A stretch of 64,000 bases of DNA from positions 241,332,833-241,396,832 of the forward strand of contig CM054060.1 of assembly GCA_028641055.1 (NCBI GenBank), read 5' to 3'. Each line of letters starts with the position of its first letter. Positions within the stretch are counted from its first letter, which is position 1. Positions 25,372-34,701 of the stretch are shown in pieces. This DNA comes from Alopecurus myosuroides. Taxonomy: Eukaryota; Streptophyta; Magnoliopsida; Poales; Poaceae. Below the pieces are notes generated by a model. That model was not told where the DNA came from, did no database searches, and worked only from the letters and a program-made list of their open reading frames with translations. The position numbers and the translations under genes are program-made.

Positions 25372-25379
25372 TATAAAAG
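25372..25379 (+). promoter_or_regulatory. TATA box of element A 5' LTR
   Basis: TATAAAAG with GC-rich flanks; the copy in the 3' LTR is at 35538-35545. Transcription would start about 30 bp downstream, near 25405. Confidence 0.8.
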
Positions 25380-25514
25380 AGCCCCTAGCCCCCGGGGAGC
25401 AACCCTAGAGCCTAGGGTTACCCCTGTCCCATCGATCCGCCGCCAAGTTCTTCTCCCCGACGCCGCTCACCCTCTCTGAACTTCATCACCGCCGGCAACC
25501 CTCTGAAGATCGCC

Positions 25515-28390
25515 ATGGCGTCGCCCACGTAGCCACCCACTCCTTGTACCGAGCCCAGGAATCCTTCCGCCACCTTCCCCTCTACACATCGGACACCTGA
25601 ACCCCCCGGAGATCCCCTGCTGCCTCGCCGCCGTCCGTGATCATCTCCGACGAGTCCCTGCAGCCCGGTGAGCTTTCCCCGATGATCTCCTCGCCCTTTC
25701 TTCCTTCTCTGCACACGCATCCGCGCGCGCCTAGGCCACCTCCCAGTAGCACACGCACGCTAGCACGGGCTAGTCACCGCAGTGCTCCGTCGCGGCTAGC
25801 CCTGCTGCCGTTCGCCGCCAGCCATCGCTACCACCGTCAGGTTCAGAGCCCGAGCGCTGCAGTTTCAGTAGATCTCGCGGACACTGACGTAAAAACCCGC
25901 GGCCCCTGTTTCTGTCACGAACGCTTGCTTACCAAAGTGGCAAGCGTCGCTGTGTGCAGCCTGGAGGGCGCGGGATCGATCCCCCTCGGCGCAATTCTTT
26001 TGCTGGGATTTATCCCGAGCCAGGCCCACCTGGCTGTGGCTGTGTGGCCACGCACTGCCACGTGCGCTGCCACGCTGGTTTGGGCCCGCAGGGCAGTGGC
26101 AGCGGGTAGACCCAGTGGAGTAGAAAATGATTAAATCCATTTTCTATTTTGTTTTCTAAATTCATTTAATTAACAGATTTAAAACCAAATTTGGAAATTC
26201 AATATCTCCCATTTTATAAGTCCAACAAATGCAAACTTTATATGTTTTCATATCCAAATTTCATAATCTTTCCATCTAGCTTATTTGTGTTCTGTTTTGA
26301 AATTTCAAAATGCATTTAAATTTCAAATTTGAATAATTCAAATGCAAATTGAAATAACTCATAACTAATTCATACCGTTTTCAAATAATACAAATAAAAT
26401 ATGTTTTTCACCCCTTTTTGAATGTTCTATTCAAATATAATTTTTGTTTTCTGTTTTGAATAATTAAAATTGCCTAAACCATTTAAATCTTGTTTAATGC
26501 AATTAAAAATTGTTTAATATTGTTTAATTCATAATTAAATAATCCAAAGTCCAATTTCAAAATGTGAAACATGTAATCCAACCAAAATTTGATGTTCTTT
26601 TCAAATATCAACTTTGTTATTTGTTTTGAATATTTTAAATGGTTGAAAACAACAACTATTTGTGTGTCACCTTTAATGCACCCAAAATTTTCCCTAAATT
26701 AATAATAAACTTCTAAATTGCTACACCCTATTCTAATTTGATTCTAATGTTGTTATTTTGCTGTTTTCCTGTTGGATGCATCATACTAATCCACTAGCAC
26801 CTGTTGATTAGTTGGAAAACAAATAATCTAACCAAATTCCATGGGCTTTTCATATGCAACCCACAGTTGCATATGTGTCCATTTAAATCGTGTTATCATA
26901 TCAAGTAGTTTATTTTGTTGCATCTATTAAATTGTCATGCATCATATTTGATTGTGCACAATGCCATGGCAATGTTTGTTTACATACCTGTTTGTTTGTT
27001 TGCTTCTTCTCGGTTAGACGACGACTACGTTGAGACCGACGATCCTTACGACACCACTCCCCAGGACCTAGCTCAGTACCCGGCTGTTGAGCTTCCAGGC
27101 AAGTTATCACTCACATGAATCATCGAGTTCCTTTCCACACTTGTTGTCGATACTATCCTTTTGTCTTCTATTGCTAGCCCTATGTATCGTTGCTTGTTCT
27201 CCGAACCTATCACATGATTCCCTGAGCCAATAATATTGCCCCACCTCCCTACCTACAGCCTTTGCTTGTGCCTGTTCTTACCTAGCATGCTTAGGGTTGC
27301 TTTTACTCGAGTATGTTGTCGGTTACTACTGTTACTATCTTATTATTTGTACCGGGGCTCGAATGTTAATCAACCAATCCTGTTAATTGCTAATGGTAAT
27401 AATAATTTGATGACAAGGCACCGGCAGGAGGCCCATGAGAGGTTTTGAAGCCTGCTAGTGTCGACCCTAATAGGAAAAGGGTCTTGTCTACTGATCCATG
27501 ATGAGCGCACTAACCGCATGTGGGAAGCGAGTATGGGCGCCCCCCTCAATTTGACCTGATTCGCATCTCGTCCAAATCATCTCATTTAGTTCGTGCTTTC
27601 TATTTGCCGCATGCATGTTTTTGCGAGCCCAGCGCAGGGTGGAACTTTTGTAGTCGGCATATAGGGGGACACGTTCTTAGAGTGCTATGAGGGTCCATTT
27701 TCTTCTGGGCTCGATTAGCCGTGCGCCCAAGGTGCTTTGGGCTTGATGCGAAGAATGGTTGGTTGTGTAGAGTACCCCGCTTGGTGGGAGGCATCCCATT
27801 TGGCGGGTTATTCTTGCGTGTACGGCCAAATTGGTGCAACCCTGCAGGGATAATCTTCTCGAGAAGCCGTGTTTTCCGCGGTTATGGATTACTTGGTGAA
27901 AGTACTGGCTAACAAGTACTCAGGACAACTTCAACTTAATGATCAATCATGTTTCACCCAATGAATAATAATTTGACTAGTAATAGGTTATTCAAACAAT
28001 AACTTGATTCACCTTATCACCACTGTGTGGTTATCCTCGGATTGCTTCTTTGGATAAGGGGCGAGATCCAGGATGGGTTTGGGTTGAAGTTATCTTTCAG
28101 TTGGTTACCATCCTCGATCTTATCTTATTCTGTTAGTCGGAACTTGTAGTTATCTTCTGTAGTTGGTTAGAGCAGCCAGCAGCAACTTTCATATCACCCT
28201 TTTCTTCCGTTGATCCCAAGCATCAATGCTTGTGTTGACGGGTAACTCTTTGATGAACTGTGAGTCTTGCTTGCCAGTACTTGGATGTACTGACCCCGTT
28301 GGGGCTGTGGTTTACGCAGAGTACGACTACGACTACGATGCTTCCCAGGATGGCTACTTCGTGGAGTTCGACGACGCTGCAGACGAGTAG
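25515..28390 (+). pseudogene. LTR-contained split gene in the A 5' LTR, degenerate first exon
   Basis: The first ATG after the TATA box (25515) reads MASPT and then stops, and its frame does not fit the GTGAGC donor at 25668. The next two exons are clean. 27018-27098 has acceptor CGGTTAG and 81 nt (DDDYVETDDPYDT, LAQY), ending at the GC-type donor CAG|GCAAGT. 28320-28390 has acceptor TTACGCAG and EYDYDYDASQDGYFVEFDD, stop TAG. They join in phase 1. Either A has lost the start or another first exon is used. The 3' LTR repeats the arrangement. Confidence 0.45.
26851..26875. other. Perfect inverted repeat in A 5' LTR
   Basis: CATATGCAA and TTGCATATG around a 7-base loop; equivalent to the hairpin in the C LTRs and to 37018-37042. 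The arms are kept while the loop differs between families. Confidence 0.75.
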
Positions 28391-28870
28391 ATAGCTGGAC
28401 CAGGGCAGGATCCAGAACCTTCGTGGATGGGCTTCGTTTTCTTTATTTCCTCCGGCTTCTTAAGCCTTTGGTTTTGTCTGTACTCAGACACCTTTGATTG
28501 CTTCCGCTGATGTAATGGATGATATGTTGGGACATGTGTCCTCTGGATGATTGTATCTGCTATCTCTGCCTTAGTGAAGGCCTGTTGCAACTTTATTTCA
28601 ATCTTTTGTGTCTTAGAGATATGTTGTGGTCATCATTCGTTCAAAGCTGTTGACGTACCGTGCGTGATTGATATGAAGTACGTCAACGGTAGTGCCTATG
28701 ACTTCTAGTGGATAGTTTACATCGACGGTGGAATAGCAGGGCTTGTGTTGTCGCGCATAAGCGCAGGCCTACCAGGAAGCTGGGACGTGGGAGCAGTTAT
28801 GCCCCATAATCCAAGCACCTGCTATCCAGTTCGTGCGGTGAGTATCCCTTAGAAGCCAGGGTGCGACAAA

Positions 28871-28882
28871 TGGTATCAGAGC
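28871..28882 (+). promoter_or_regulatory. Element A primer-binding site (initiator Met tRNA)
   Basis: TGGTATCAGAGC two bases after the LTR end GTGCGACA. Confidence 0.97.
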
Positions 28883-29246
28883 ATGTCTGCCTGTAGGATC
28901 CCTTTTTACTGGTCGCAGTTGAGTCTAGAAACTATTTTGTAGCTATACAGGAAAAATGGAACGTGAGAGTAGGAATTCTGCCACTTTTCTTCTTTCCCCA
29001 CCCACCCACCCTTTTCTGGTAAGGAAGTGCAACGTTGTTTTCCCTTCTCACCTAAACTTTCAAGTTAGGATTTCACGTGTTTTGGGTTCTCCTTAGTACC
29101 TCAGGACTTTTGGTCTCGTTTTCCCGATGTTGCTTCGATATCATGTTCTTCAGAAGAACCTTTCGTCCATTGAAAACCTTGTTGTTGTTTTCCACATCCT
29201 TTTCTTCTACCGGAGTCTAATCAAAACCTTTCCCGATCATCTGCAG

Positions 29247-30062
29247 ATGGATCTCAGGTTCTACCCGCAGGTGGTTCGGATGACTCGCTGTGAGGACACC
29301 GCCGGTTATCCGGAGATGCTGAGGGATATGGTTACCTATCTGGGGTTCCGTTGGGCACCAGAGTACCAGGTCTACGAGCACCAGCGCGAGTTCGAGCAGA
29401 CTTTCTACCGAGCTATCGTCTACATTCTGTCGGATGATGGCAGGAGCTTTGTTCACCGCTACGAGGCAGTAGGTTCCACAGTGGATATGGCCGTGCAGCA
29501 GGCAGCGTACGTGAGTCTCACCGTTCTCCGTGCTGACTACTGGGGGTTTGATGATTCCATCTATCGTCACATCCCCCGTGGTTACATCACGGCAGCGGGA
29601 GTTCACTTCACTGACCACCGCGACCTGGATACCTACGAGTCTGATAGCTCCAGGCTGCACACCACTGCCCAGTTCGTGAGGCACAGTGACGCAGTTGCTT
29701 CCACACTTTCTCAGGAGTTAGCCTCAGTCAGGGAGCAGCTCCACCTTGCTCTCACCCGTCTGGCGACGTACACCACAGACTTTGTTGGAGATGAGCGCTT
29801 TGCACGTTGCGTTCAGACAGCTGGGTTACCGCTGCCAGATGCTGGAGGTTACGAGCCGATCAGAGGTCCACTTCTCAACCTTGGAGCTGGTTACAGTGGT
29901 ATTCCTCTCTTTGGAGCACAGGGAGAGGACGCTTTCTACTTCACCACTCCGAGAGTTGCTCTCAGAGCATTTCCTATCTACAGGGATCGTCGTGATACCT
30001 ACTTCCGTGGGGTTCCTCCTCACCGTATCTCTCGTCGTACTACTCGCCGCCGTCCTGCGTGA
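29247..30062 (+). CDS. ORF0 protein upstream of gag, with a dsRNA-binding-domain-like N-terminal region
   Basis: 271 residues from the ATG at 29247. I prefer this start to the in-frame ATG at 29127, because the first 40 codons are matched in the C elements only as untranslated leader. Residues about 21-95 show the alpha-beta-beta-beta-alpha layout of a dsRNA-binding domain: YPEMLRDMVTYLGF, then PEYQVYE, TFYRAIVYI, RYEAVG, then TVDMAVQQAAYVSLTVL. The lysines that usually start the last helix are missing, so RNA binding is doubtful and protein contact is possible. Residues about 152-175 look like a coiled coil and the tail is Arg-rich (RISRRTTRRR). An extra ORF before gag is, to my recollection, reported for rice RIRE3/RIRE8-type elements. 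Its job is unknown. Confidence 0.75.
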   Translation: MDLRFYPQVVRMTRCEDTAGYPEMLRDMVTYLGFRWAPEYQVYEHQREFEQTFYRAIVYILSDDGRSFVHRYEAVGSTVDMAVQQAAYVSLTVLRADYWGFDDSIYRHIPRGYITAAGVHFTDHRDLDTYESDSSRLHTTAQFVRHSDAVASTLSQELASVREQLHLALTRLATYTTDFVGDERFARCVQTAGLPLPDAGGYEPIRGPLLNLGAGYSGIPLFGAQGEDAFYFTTPRVALRAFPIYRDRRDTYFRGVPPHRISRRTTRRRPA

Positions 30063-30271
30063 TGAGCATGGGAGTACCGATGTATCCGTTCCTAGCTATG
30101 TTTAGTTATCCTTGTCTTTCGAATCATGTGTTGGTCTGTTGGATATTCTGATGTACTTGAACATGTGATGATGTACCTGTTGGTTATCTATTCATGCGTC
30201 GGAATAATCTATCTTTCGGTTACCTAGTCTATCCTGTGCTATTGTTGTGCTAAAATGCATTTCTGTTCAGG
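30063..30271 (+). other. Spacer between ORF0 and gag
   Basis: About 200 bp without a reading frame. T-rich near its end (TTTCTGTTCAG), which looks like a splice acceptor directly before the gag start. Confidence 0.5.
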
Positions 30272-33200
30272 ATGCCTCCAACCAGGAACACCCCGCCTCC
30301 GCCACCACCAATGGGGGAACTGTTGGCTCAGATGACCCAAGTGGTGACTCAGATGGCCCAGATCCAGGCTAACCAGCACAACAACCAGAATGCTCCGCGA
30401 GTCAGCATCAAGGAGTTTCTGAGCGTGGGGCCGAGGGCTTTCGTGGCAACACGTGAGCCTCTGGATGCTGATGACTGGATCAGGGAGATCAACAGGGCTC
30501 TGGAGATTGCTCATGTTGCTGAGGAAGATAAGGTCAAGTATGCCTCCTACCTACTGAAGGGTCAGGCAGCTACTTGGTGGGAGAACTACCAGACCATGAG
30601 AGCTGGCTATCCTATCACCTGGGGATGTTTCAAGGATGCCTTCCTGAAGCACCACATCCCGGATGGTCTCATGGAAAGGATGCGTGAGGAATTCTGCTCT
30701 CTCAGACAGGGCAAGCTGGACGTCCTCGGCTACCAGAACGAGTTCAATCGCCTCGCTCGGTACGCTGGTGACGAAGTGTCCACCGAAGCCAAGAAGATGG
30801 CAAGGTTCCGCCGAGGCTTTAACCCGGAACTGAAGTACGCTCTCACCAACATCAAGTGCAAGGACTTCGTGGAACTCGTGAACACCGCACTCAATGAGGA
30901 GAATGGGCGCAAGGCGTTCGAAGAGTCCCGCAAGCACTCGCGTGAGGGTGGTTCCTCCTCCAACATGACCACCCCTCCTCAGAAGCGCCGCATCTGGGTG
31001 CCAAATGGTGCTGTCACTCGGGCTCCAAATGCCCAAGCTTCTCCAGGCTTTGGTCCCCGCCCACCCAACCCATCTCAGATGCAGGGTCAGAGGATTCCAA
31101 TGGGGCAGCCAAGGCCAGGTCCTCCTCGTGTTGTCACTTGCTACAAGTGCAAGGAGACTGGACACTACGCTGATAAGTGCACTCAGAAGCAGCTACCCCT
31201 ACCTCCTCGCCCCAGCACCAACCAGGCAATGGTTCGTGCTCCCCCGGCTAAAGCCTTCAACTCCAACAACAGGCCTGTCGGGAGGAACGCGAGGGTGAAC
31301 CATATCAAGGCCGACAAAGCTGAGGAAGCTGCTGACGTCGTTCTCGGTATATTACCCGTAAACTCTATTCCAGCTAAAGTGTTGTTTGATACTGGAGCAT
31401 CGCATTCCTTTGTGTCAAAGATTTTTGCAAAAGCATACAACCTAGTTCTGGTTCCGCTAAGCAATCAAATGACTGTTCACTCTCCGGGACCGCAAATGTT
31501 GACATCCAAGATAAGCATGGACAATGAAATCCTAATTGGAGGTCGCATATTCCTTGCTTCACTCATGTTGCTGGGAAATTCTGACATTGATGTCATTCTG
31601 GGCATGGATTGGTTGAAGACCCACAAAGCTAAAACTGACTGTGCTCAAAAGTCAATAACTCTCTCTCACACTTCAGGCCAGATAGTCTATTCTCCATATG
31701 GATCAAGTTCTGTTCAGCTGTTCAACCTCGATGCTAAACCCCTTCCTGCAATTGAAAATGTTCCGGTGGTTTGTAAATTCCCTGACGTCTTTCCAGAAGA
31801 GTTGCCAGGGATGCCTCCGGACAGAGCAGTTGAGTTCGTCATCGAGCTTGAGCCAGGTACTGCTCCAATCTCTAAGCATCCATACAAGATAGCTCCTCCT
31901 GAACTGAAATTGTTGAAGGAGCAAATCGATATGTACATGGAAAAAGGTTACATTCAGCCTAGTTCCTCCGCTTGGGGTTGCCCAACTCTGTTTGTTGCCA
32001 AGAAGGATCAAACAAAAAGACTCGTGGTTGACTATCGTCCTCTCAACGAGAAAACCATCAAGAACAAGTATCCAATTCCTCGTATCGATGATCTTTTTGA
32101 TCAACTTGCTGGAGCCTCAATATTCTCAAAGTTGGACTTGAGGATGGGTTACCATCAGATAAAGATCAGAAAGGAAGATATTCCAAAAACAGCCTTCACC
32201 ACTCGTTACGGTCTATATGAATACACCGTCATGTCCTTTGGTCTCACCAATGCACCGGCAACGTTCTCAAGACTCATGAATTCTGTCTTCCATGAATATC
32301 TCGACAAGTTTGTTGTGGTATATCTTGATGATATTCTAGTCTACTCAAAATCCGAGGAAGAGCATGTAGAACACCTTCGTCTCACTCTCATGAAACTTCG
32401 CGAGCATCGTCTGTATGCCAAGTATTCCAAATGTGAGTTCTGGATTCCAGAAGTTGCATATCTTGGTCATATCATCTCTGCCAAAGGCATTGCCATTGAT
32501 CCTGAAAAGGTTAAGGAAATTGTTGATTGGAAACCCCCTAAGACGGTGAAACAAGTGAGAAGCTTTCTTGGCTTGGCTAGCTATTGCCGTCGTTTCGTCC
32601 AAAACTTCTCCAAGATTGCTAAACCTCTCACTGATCTCACAAAGAAGGACAAAAAGTTCGTTTGGACTCCACAATGTGATGAGAGTTTCAACCTCCTGAA
32701 GACTAAACTCACTTCCACCCCAGTTCTGGTTGGCCCAGATACTACCAAACCTTTCCAGATATTCTGTGATGCATCTCTCCAAGGCCTAGGAGCAGTTCTT
32801 ATGCAAGAACGTCAAGTTGTGGCTTATGCTTCACGTCAGTTGAACCCACATGAGCAAAACTATCCTACTCATGATCTTGAACTTGCAGCAGTTGTGTTTG
32901 CCCTCAAGAAATGGAGACAATACTTGTTGGGTAACAAAACTGAAATCTTTTCCGATCATAAGAGTCTGAAATACATCTTCACTCAGCCAGATCTGAACCT
33001 CAGGCAAAGGAGATGGATTGAGAAGATTAAAGACTTTGATCTCACCATTTCTTACACTCCAGGCAAGGCTAATGTTATGGCCGATGCTCTTAGTCGCAAA
33101 TCCTATTGCAATAATCTCATGATCATGGAAAGCCAACCTCCACTTCATGAAGAATTCCAGAAGCTGAACCTTGGTCTTGTCCCTGAAGGATACCTTGCTA

Positions 33201-34459
33201 GCTTGACAGCCAGTCCAACTCTCAAGGACAAGATTCGTTCTGAACAACTTCGTGATAATGAAATCAAGAAGATTGTAAAGCACATCAAGGAGGGCAATGA
33301 TAAATTCAAGTCCTTCTCAATTGATGACAAGCGAACTGTGTTCTTTGAAGGACGCATTGCAGTTCCTCAGATTCAAAGTCTCAAGGATATCATTCTCAAG
33401 GAGGCTCATGAAACTCCTCTATCCATTCACCCTGGAAGTACAAAGATGTACCAGGATCTTAAGACTCTGTATTGGTGGTCTGGCATGAAACGTGAAATTG
33501 CTCAATACGTTTCTGAATGCGACGTTTGTCAACGTGTTAAGGCAGTCCATCAAAAGACAGCAGGTCTACTCCAACCTCTGAAAATTCCTGAGTGGAAGTG
33601 GGACATGATTGAAATGGACTTCGTTACTGGGTTTCCAAAGTCCAAGAAAGGCAACGATGCAATCTTCGTTGTTATTGATCGTCTCACTAAGGTTGCTCAC
33701 TTCTATGCTGTAAAGGAAACTATCTCAGCTAGCCAGTTAGCAGAGCTCTACACAGCAAAGGTTGTTCCCCTTCATGGTGTTCCATTGGAAATAAGCTCAG
33801 ATCGTGGAAGCATCTTCACTTCTCATTTCTGGAAAAGCTTTCAAGAAGCATTGGGCACTAAACTTCTGTTCAGCACAGCTTATCACCCTCAGTCTCAGGG
33901 GCAAGTCGAAAGAGTCAATCAGATTCTCGAGGATATGCTCAGAGCTTGTGGTCTCTCCTTTGGCATGAAATGGGAGGATTGCCTTCCATATGCTGAATTC
34001 TCCTACAACAACAGCTACCAGGCAAGCCTAGGCATGGCACCTTTTGAGGCACTGTATGGTCGCAGATGCAGGCGTCCAATCAATTGGTCTGGAGCTGGTG
34101 AACGTTCACTCTTAGGCCCTGACATTGTTAAGGAAGCCGAGGAGAAAGTTCGTATCATTCGTGACAATCTCAGGATTGCTCAGTCTCGTCAGAAGAGCTA
34201 TTATGATAGCAAGCACAGGGATATGGTCTATGCACCTGGTGATAAGGCATATCTCCGTGTAACTCCCCTCAGAGGCACTCATCGTTTTGGTGTGAAAGGA
34301 AAGCTTGCACCAAGATACATTGGTCCTTTCAACATTCTCTCAAGGCGTGCAGAAAATGCTTATCGTCTTGAACTTCCAGAAAAAACTATCCAAGGTGCAC
34401 GATGTGTTCCACGTGTCACATCTCAAGAAGTGTTTCAAAGATCCAGATCGTGCAGTTGA
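30272..34459 (+). CDS. Gag-Pol polyprotein of element A (chromovirus type)
   Basis: Single long frame of 1,395 residues. Gag core about 90-210 (WW at 102-103, LKHHIP). Zinc knuckle [14 protein letters not shown] at 290-303. Aspartic protease DTGAS from 373. Reverse transcriptase with VDYRPLN and YLDD at 684-687. RNase H from about 830 (FCDAS at 831). Integrase with a HHCC zinc-binding region (CDVCQ) and catalytic D1116, D1177 and E1213, the last two in D35E spacing. It makes the particle, copies RNA to DNA and inserts the copy. No frame break separates gag and pol. The last residues from about 1371 are out of frame because of an extra A in the run 34380-34385, so the frame ends early and misses the chromodomain. 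Confidence 0.95.
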   Translation: MPPTRNTPPPPPPMGELLAQMTQVVTQMAQIQANQHNNQNAPRVSIKEFLSVGPRAFVATREPLDADDWIREINRALEIAHVAEEDKVKYASYLLKGQAATWWENYQTMRAGYPITWGCFKDAFLKHHIPDGLMERMREEFCSLRQGKLDVLGYQNEFNRLARYAGDEVSTEAKKMARFRRGFNPELKYALTNIKCKDFVELVNTALNEENGRKAFEESRKHSREGGSSSNMTTPPQKRRIWVPNGAVTRAPNAQASPGFGPRPPNPSQMQGQRIPMGQPRPGPPRVVTCYKCKETGHYADKCTQKQLPLPPRPSTNQAMVRAPPAKAFNSNNRPVGRNARVNHIKADKAEEAADVVLGILPVNSIPAKVLFDTGASHSFVSKIFAKAYNLVLVPLSNQMTVHSPGPQMLTSKISMDNEILIGGRIFLASLMLLGNSDIDVILGMDWLKTHKAKTDCAQKSITLSHTSGQIVYSPYGSSSVQLFNLDAKPLPAIENVPVVCKFPDVFPEELPGMPPDRAVEFVIELEPGTAPISKHPYKIAPPELKLLKEQIDMYMEKGYIQPSSSAWGCPTLFVAKKDQTKRLVVDYRPLNEKTIKNKYPIPRIDDLFDQLAGASIFSKLDLRMGYHQIKIRKEDIPKTAFTTRYGLYEYTVMSFGLTNAPATFSRLMNSVFHEYLDKFVVVYLDDILVYSKSEEEHVEHLRLTLMKLREHRLYAKYSKCEFWIPEVAYLGHIISAKGIAIDPEKVKEIVDWKPPKTVKQVRSFLGLASYCRRFVQNFSKIAKPLTDLTKKDKKFVWTPQCDESFNLLKTKLTSTPVLVGPDTTKPFQIFCDASLQGLGAVLMQERQVVAYASRQLNPHEQNYPTHDLELAAVVFALKKWRQYLLGNKTEIFSDHKSLKYIFTQPDLNLRQRRWIEKIKDFDLTISYTPGKANVMADALSRKSYCNNLMIMESQPPLHEEFQKLNLGLVPEGYLASLTASPTLKDKIRSEQLRDNEIKKIVKHIKEGNDKFKSFSIDDKRTVFFEGRIAVPQIQSLKDIILKEAHETPLSIHPGSTKMYQDLKTLYWWSGMKREIAQYVSECDVCQRVKAVHQKTAGLLQPLKIPEWKWDMIEMDFVTGFPKSKKGNDAIFVVIDRLTKVAHFYAVKETISASQLAELYTAKVVPLHGVPLEISSDRGSIFTSHFWKSFQEALGTKLLFSTAYHPQSQGQVERVNQILEDMLRACGLSFGMKWEDCLPYAEFSYNNSYQASLGMAPFEALYGRRCRRPINWSGAGERSLLGPDIVKEAEEKVRIIRDNLRIAQSRQKSYYDSKHRDMVYAPGDKAYLRVTPLRGTHRFGVKGKLAPRYIGPFNILSRRAENAYRLELPEKTIQGARCVPRVTSQEVFQRSRSCS

Positions 34460-34661
34460 TCATGATTCCATTGAGCTGCAAGATGATCTATCTTATGAGG
34501 AGCACCCTATTCGTATTCTCGATGAGACCGAGCGTAAGACTCGCAACAAGAGCACCAAGTTCTTGAAAGTCCAATGGTCGCACCATTCCGATAAAGAGGC
34601 AACGTGGGAGACCGAAGAGGATCTTCGCAAGAAGTATCCGGACCTTTTCATTTCTCAGTAA
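34386..34661 (+). pseudogene. C-terminal integrase tail and chromodomain, out of frame
   Basis: Continues the integrase C-terminus in the next frame: [14 protein letters not shown], then a chromodomain-like segment (ILDETERKTRNK, FLKVQWSHH, ATWETEEDLRKKYPDLF) ending at TAA 34659-34661. In chromoviruses this domain guides integration to certain chromatin. The equivalent spot in C (near 23508) has five A instead of six, so the extra base is probably a recent change in this copy, or a base-calling error. Confidence 0.85.
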
Positions 34662-34687
34662 GGAATCTCGGGGCGCGATTCCTTCAA

Positions 34688-34698
34688 GGGGGGGAGTT
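34688..34698 (+). promoter_or_regulatory. Element A polypurine tract
   Basis: AAGGGGGGGAG three bases before the 3' LTR start at 34702. Confidence 0.95.
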
Positions 34699-34701
34699 TT
34701 G

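Larger units (their letters stand above)
24533..28868 (+). repeat. Element A 5' LTR (4,336 bp)
   Basis: AT-rich U3, then TATAAAAG at 25372-25379 in a GC-rich context and CCCTAGAGCCTAGGG at the presumed transcript start. A GC-rich leader follows to about 26110, an AT-rich intron-like part to about 26900, the mini-exons, and a TGATGTAATGGATGATAT motif (28508-28525) after the terminal stop, shared with B and C and possibly the poly(A) region. An R region of about 3 kb is implied. Confidence 0.95.
29019..30271 (+). promoter_or_regulatory. Candidate intron that would place gag near the transcript start
   Basis: A donor-like TTCTG|GTAAGG lies in the leader (GT at 29019), and TTTCTGTTCAG|G ends one base before the gag ATG at 30272. 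Removing this segment would skip ORF0 and give a gag-pol message. The donor-like site is also kept in the C internal copies (minus strand near 2421 and 24152). No transcript evidence exists here. Confidence 0.35.

Noticed and set aside
34380..34385. Programmed frameshift to express the chromodomain
   Set aside because: The C remnant has five A, which would read through in frame, so an accidental extra A explains it better.
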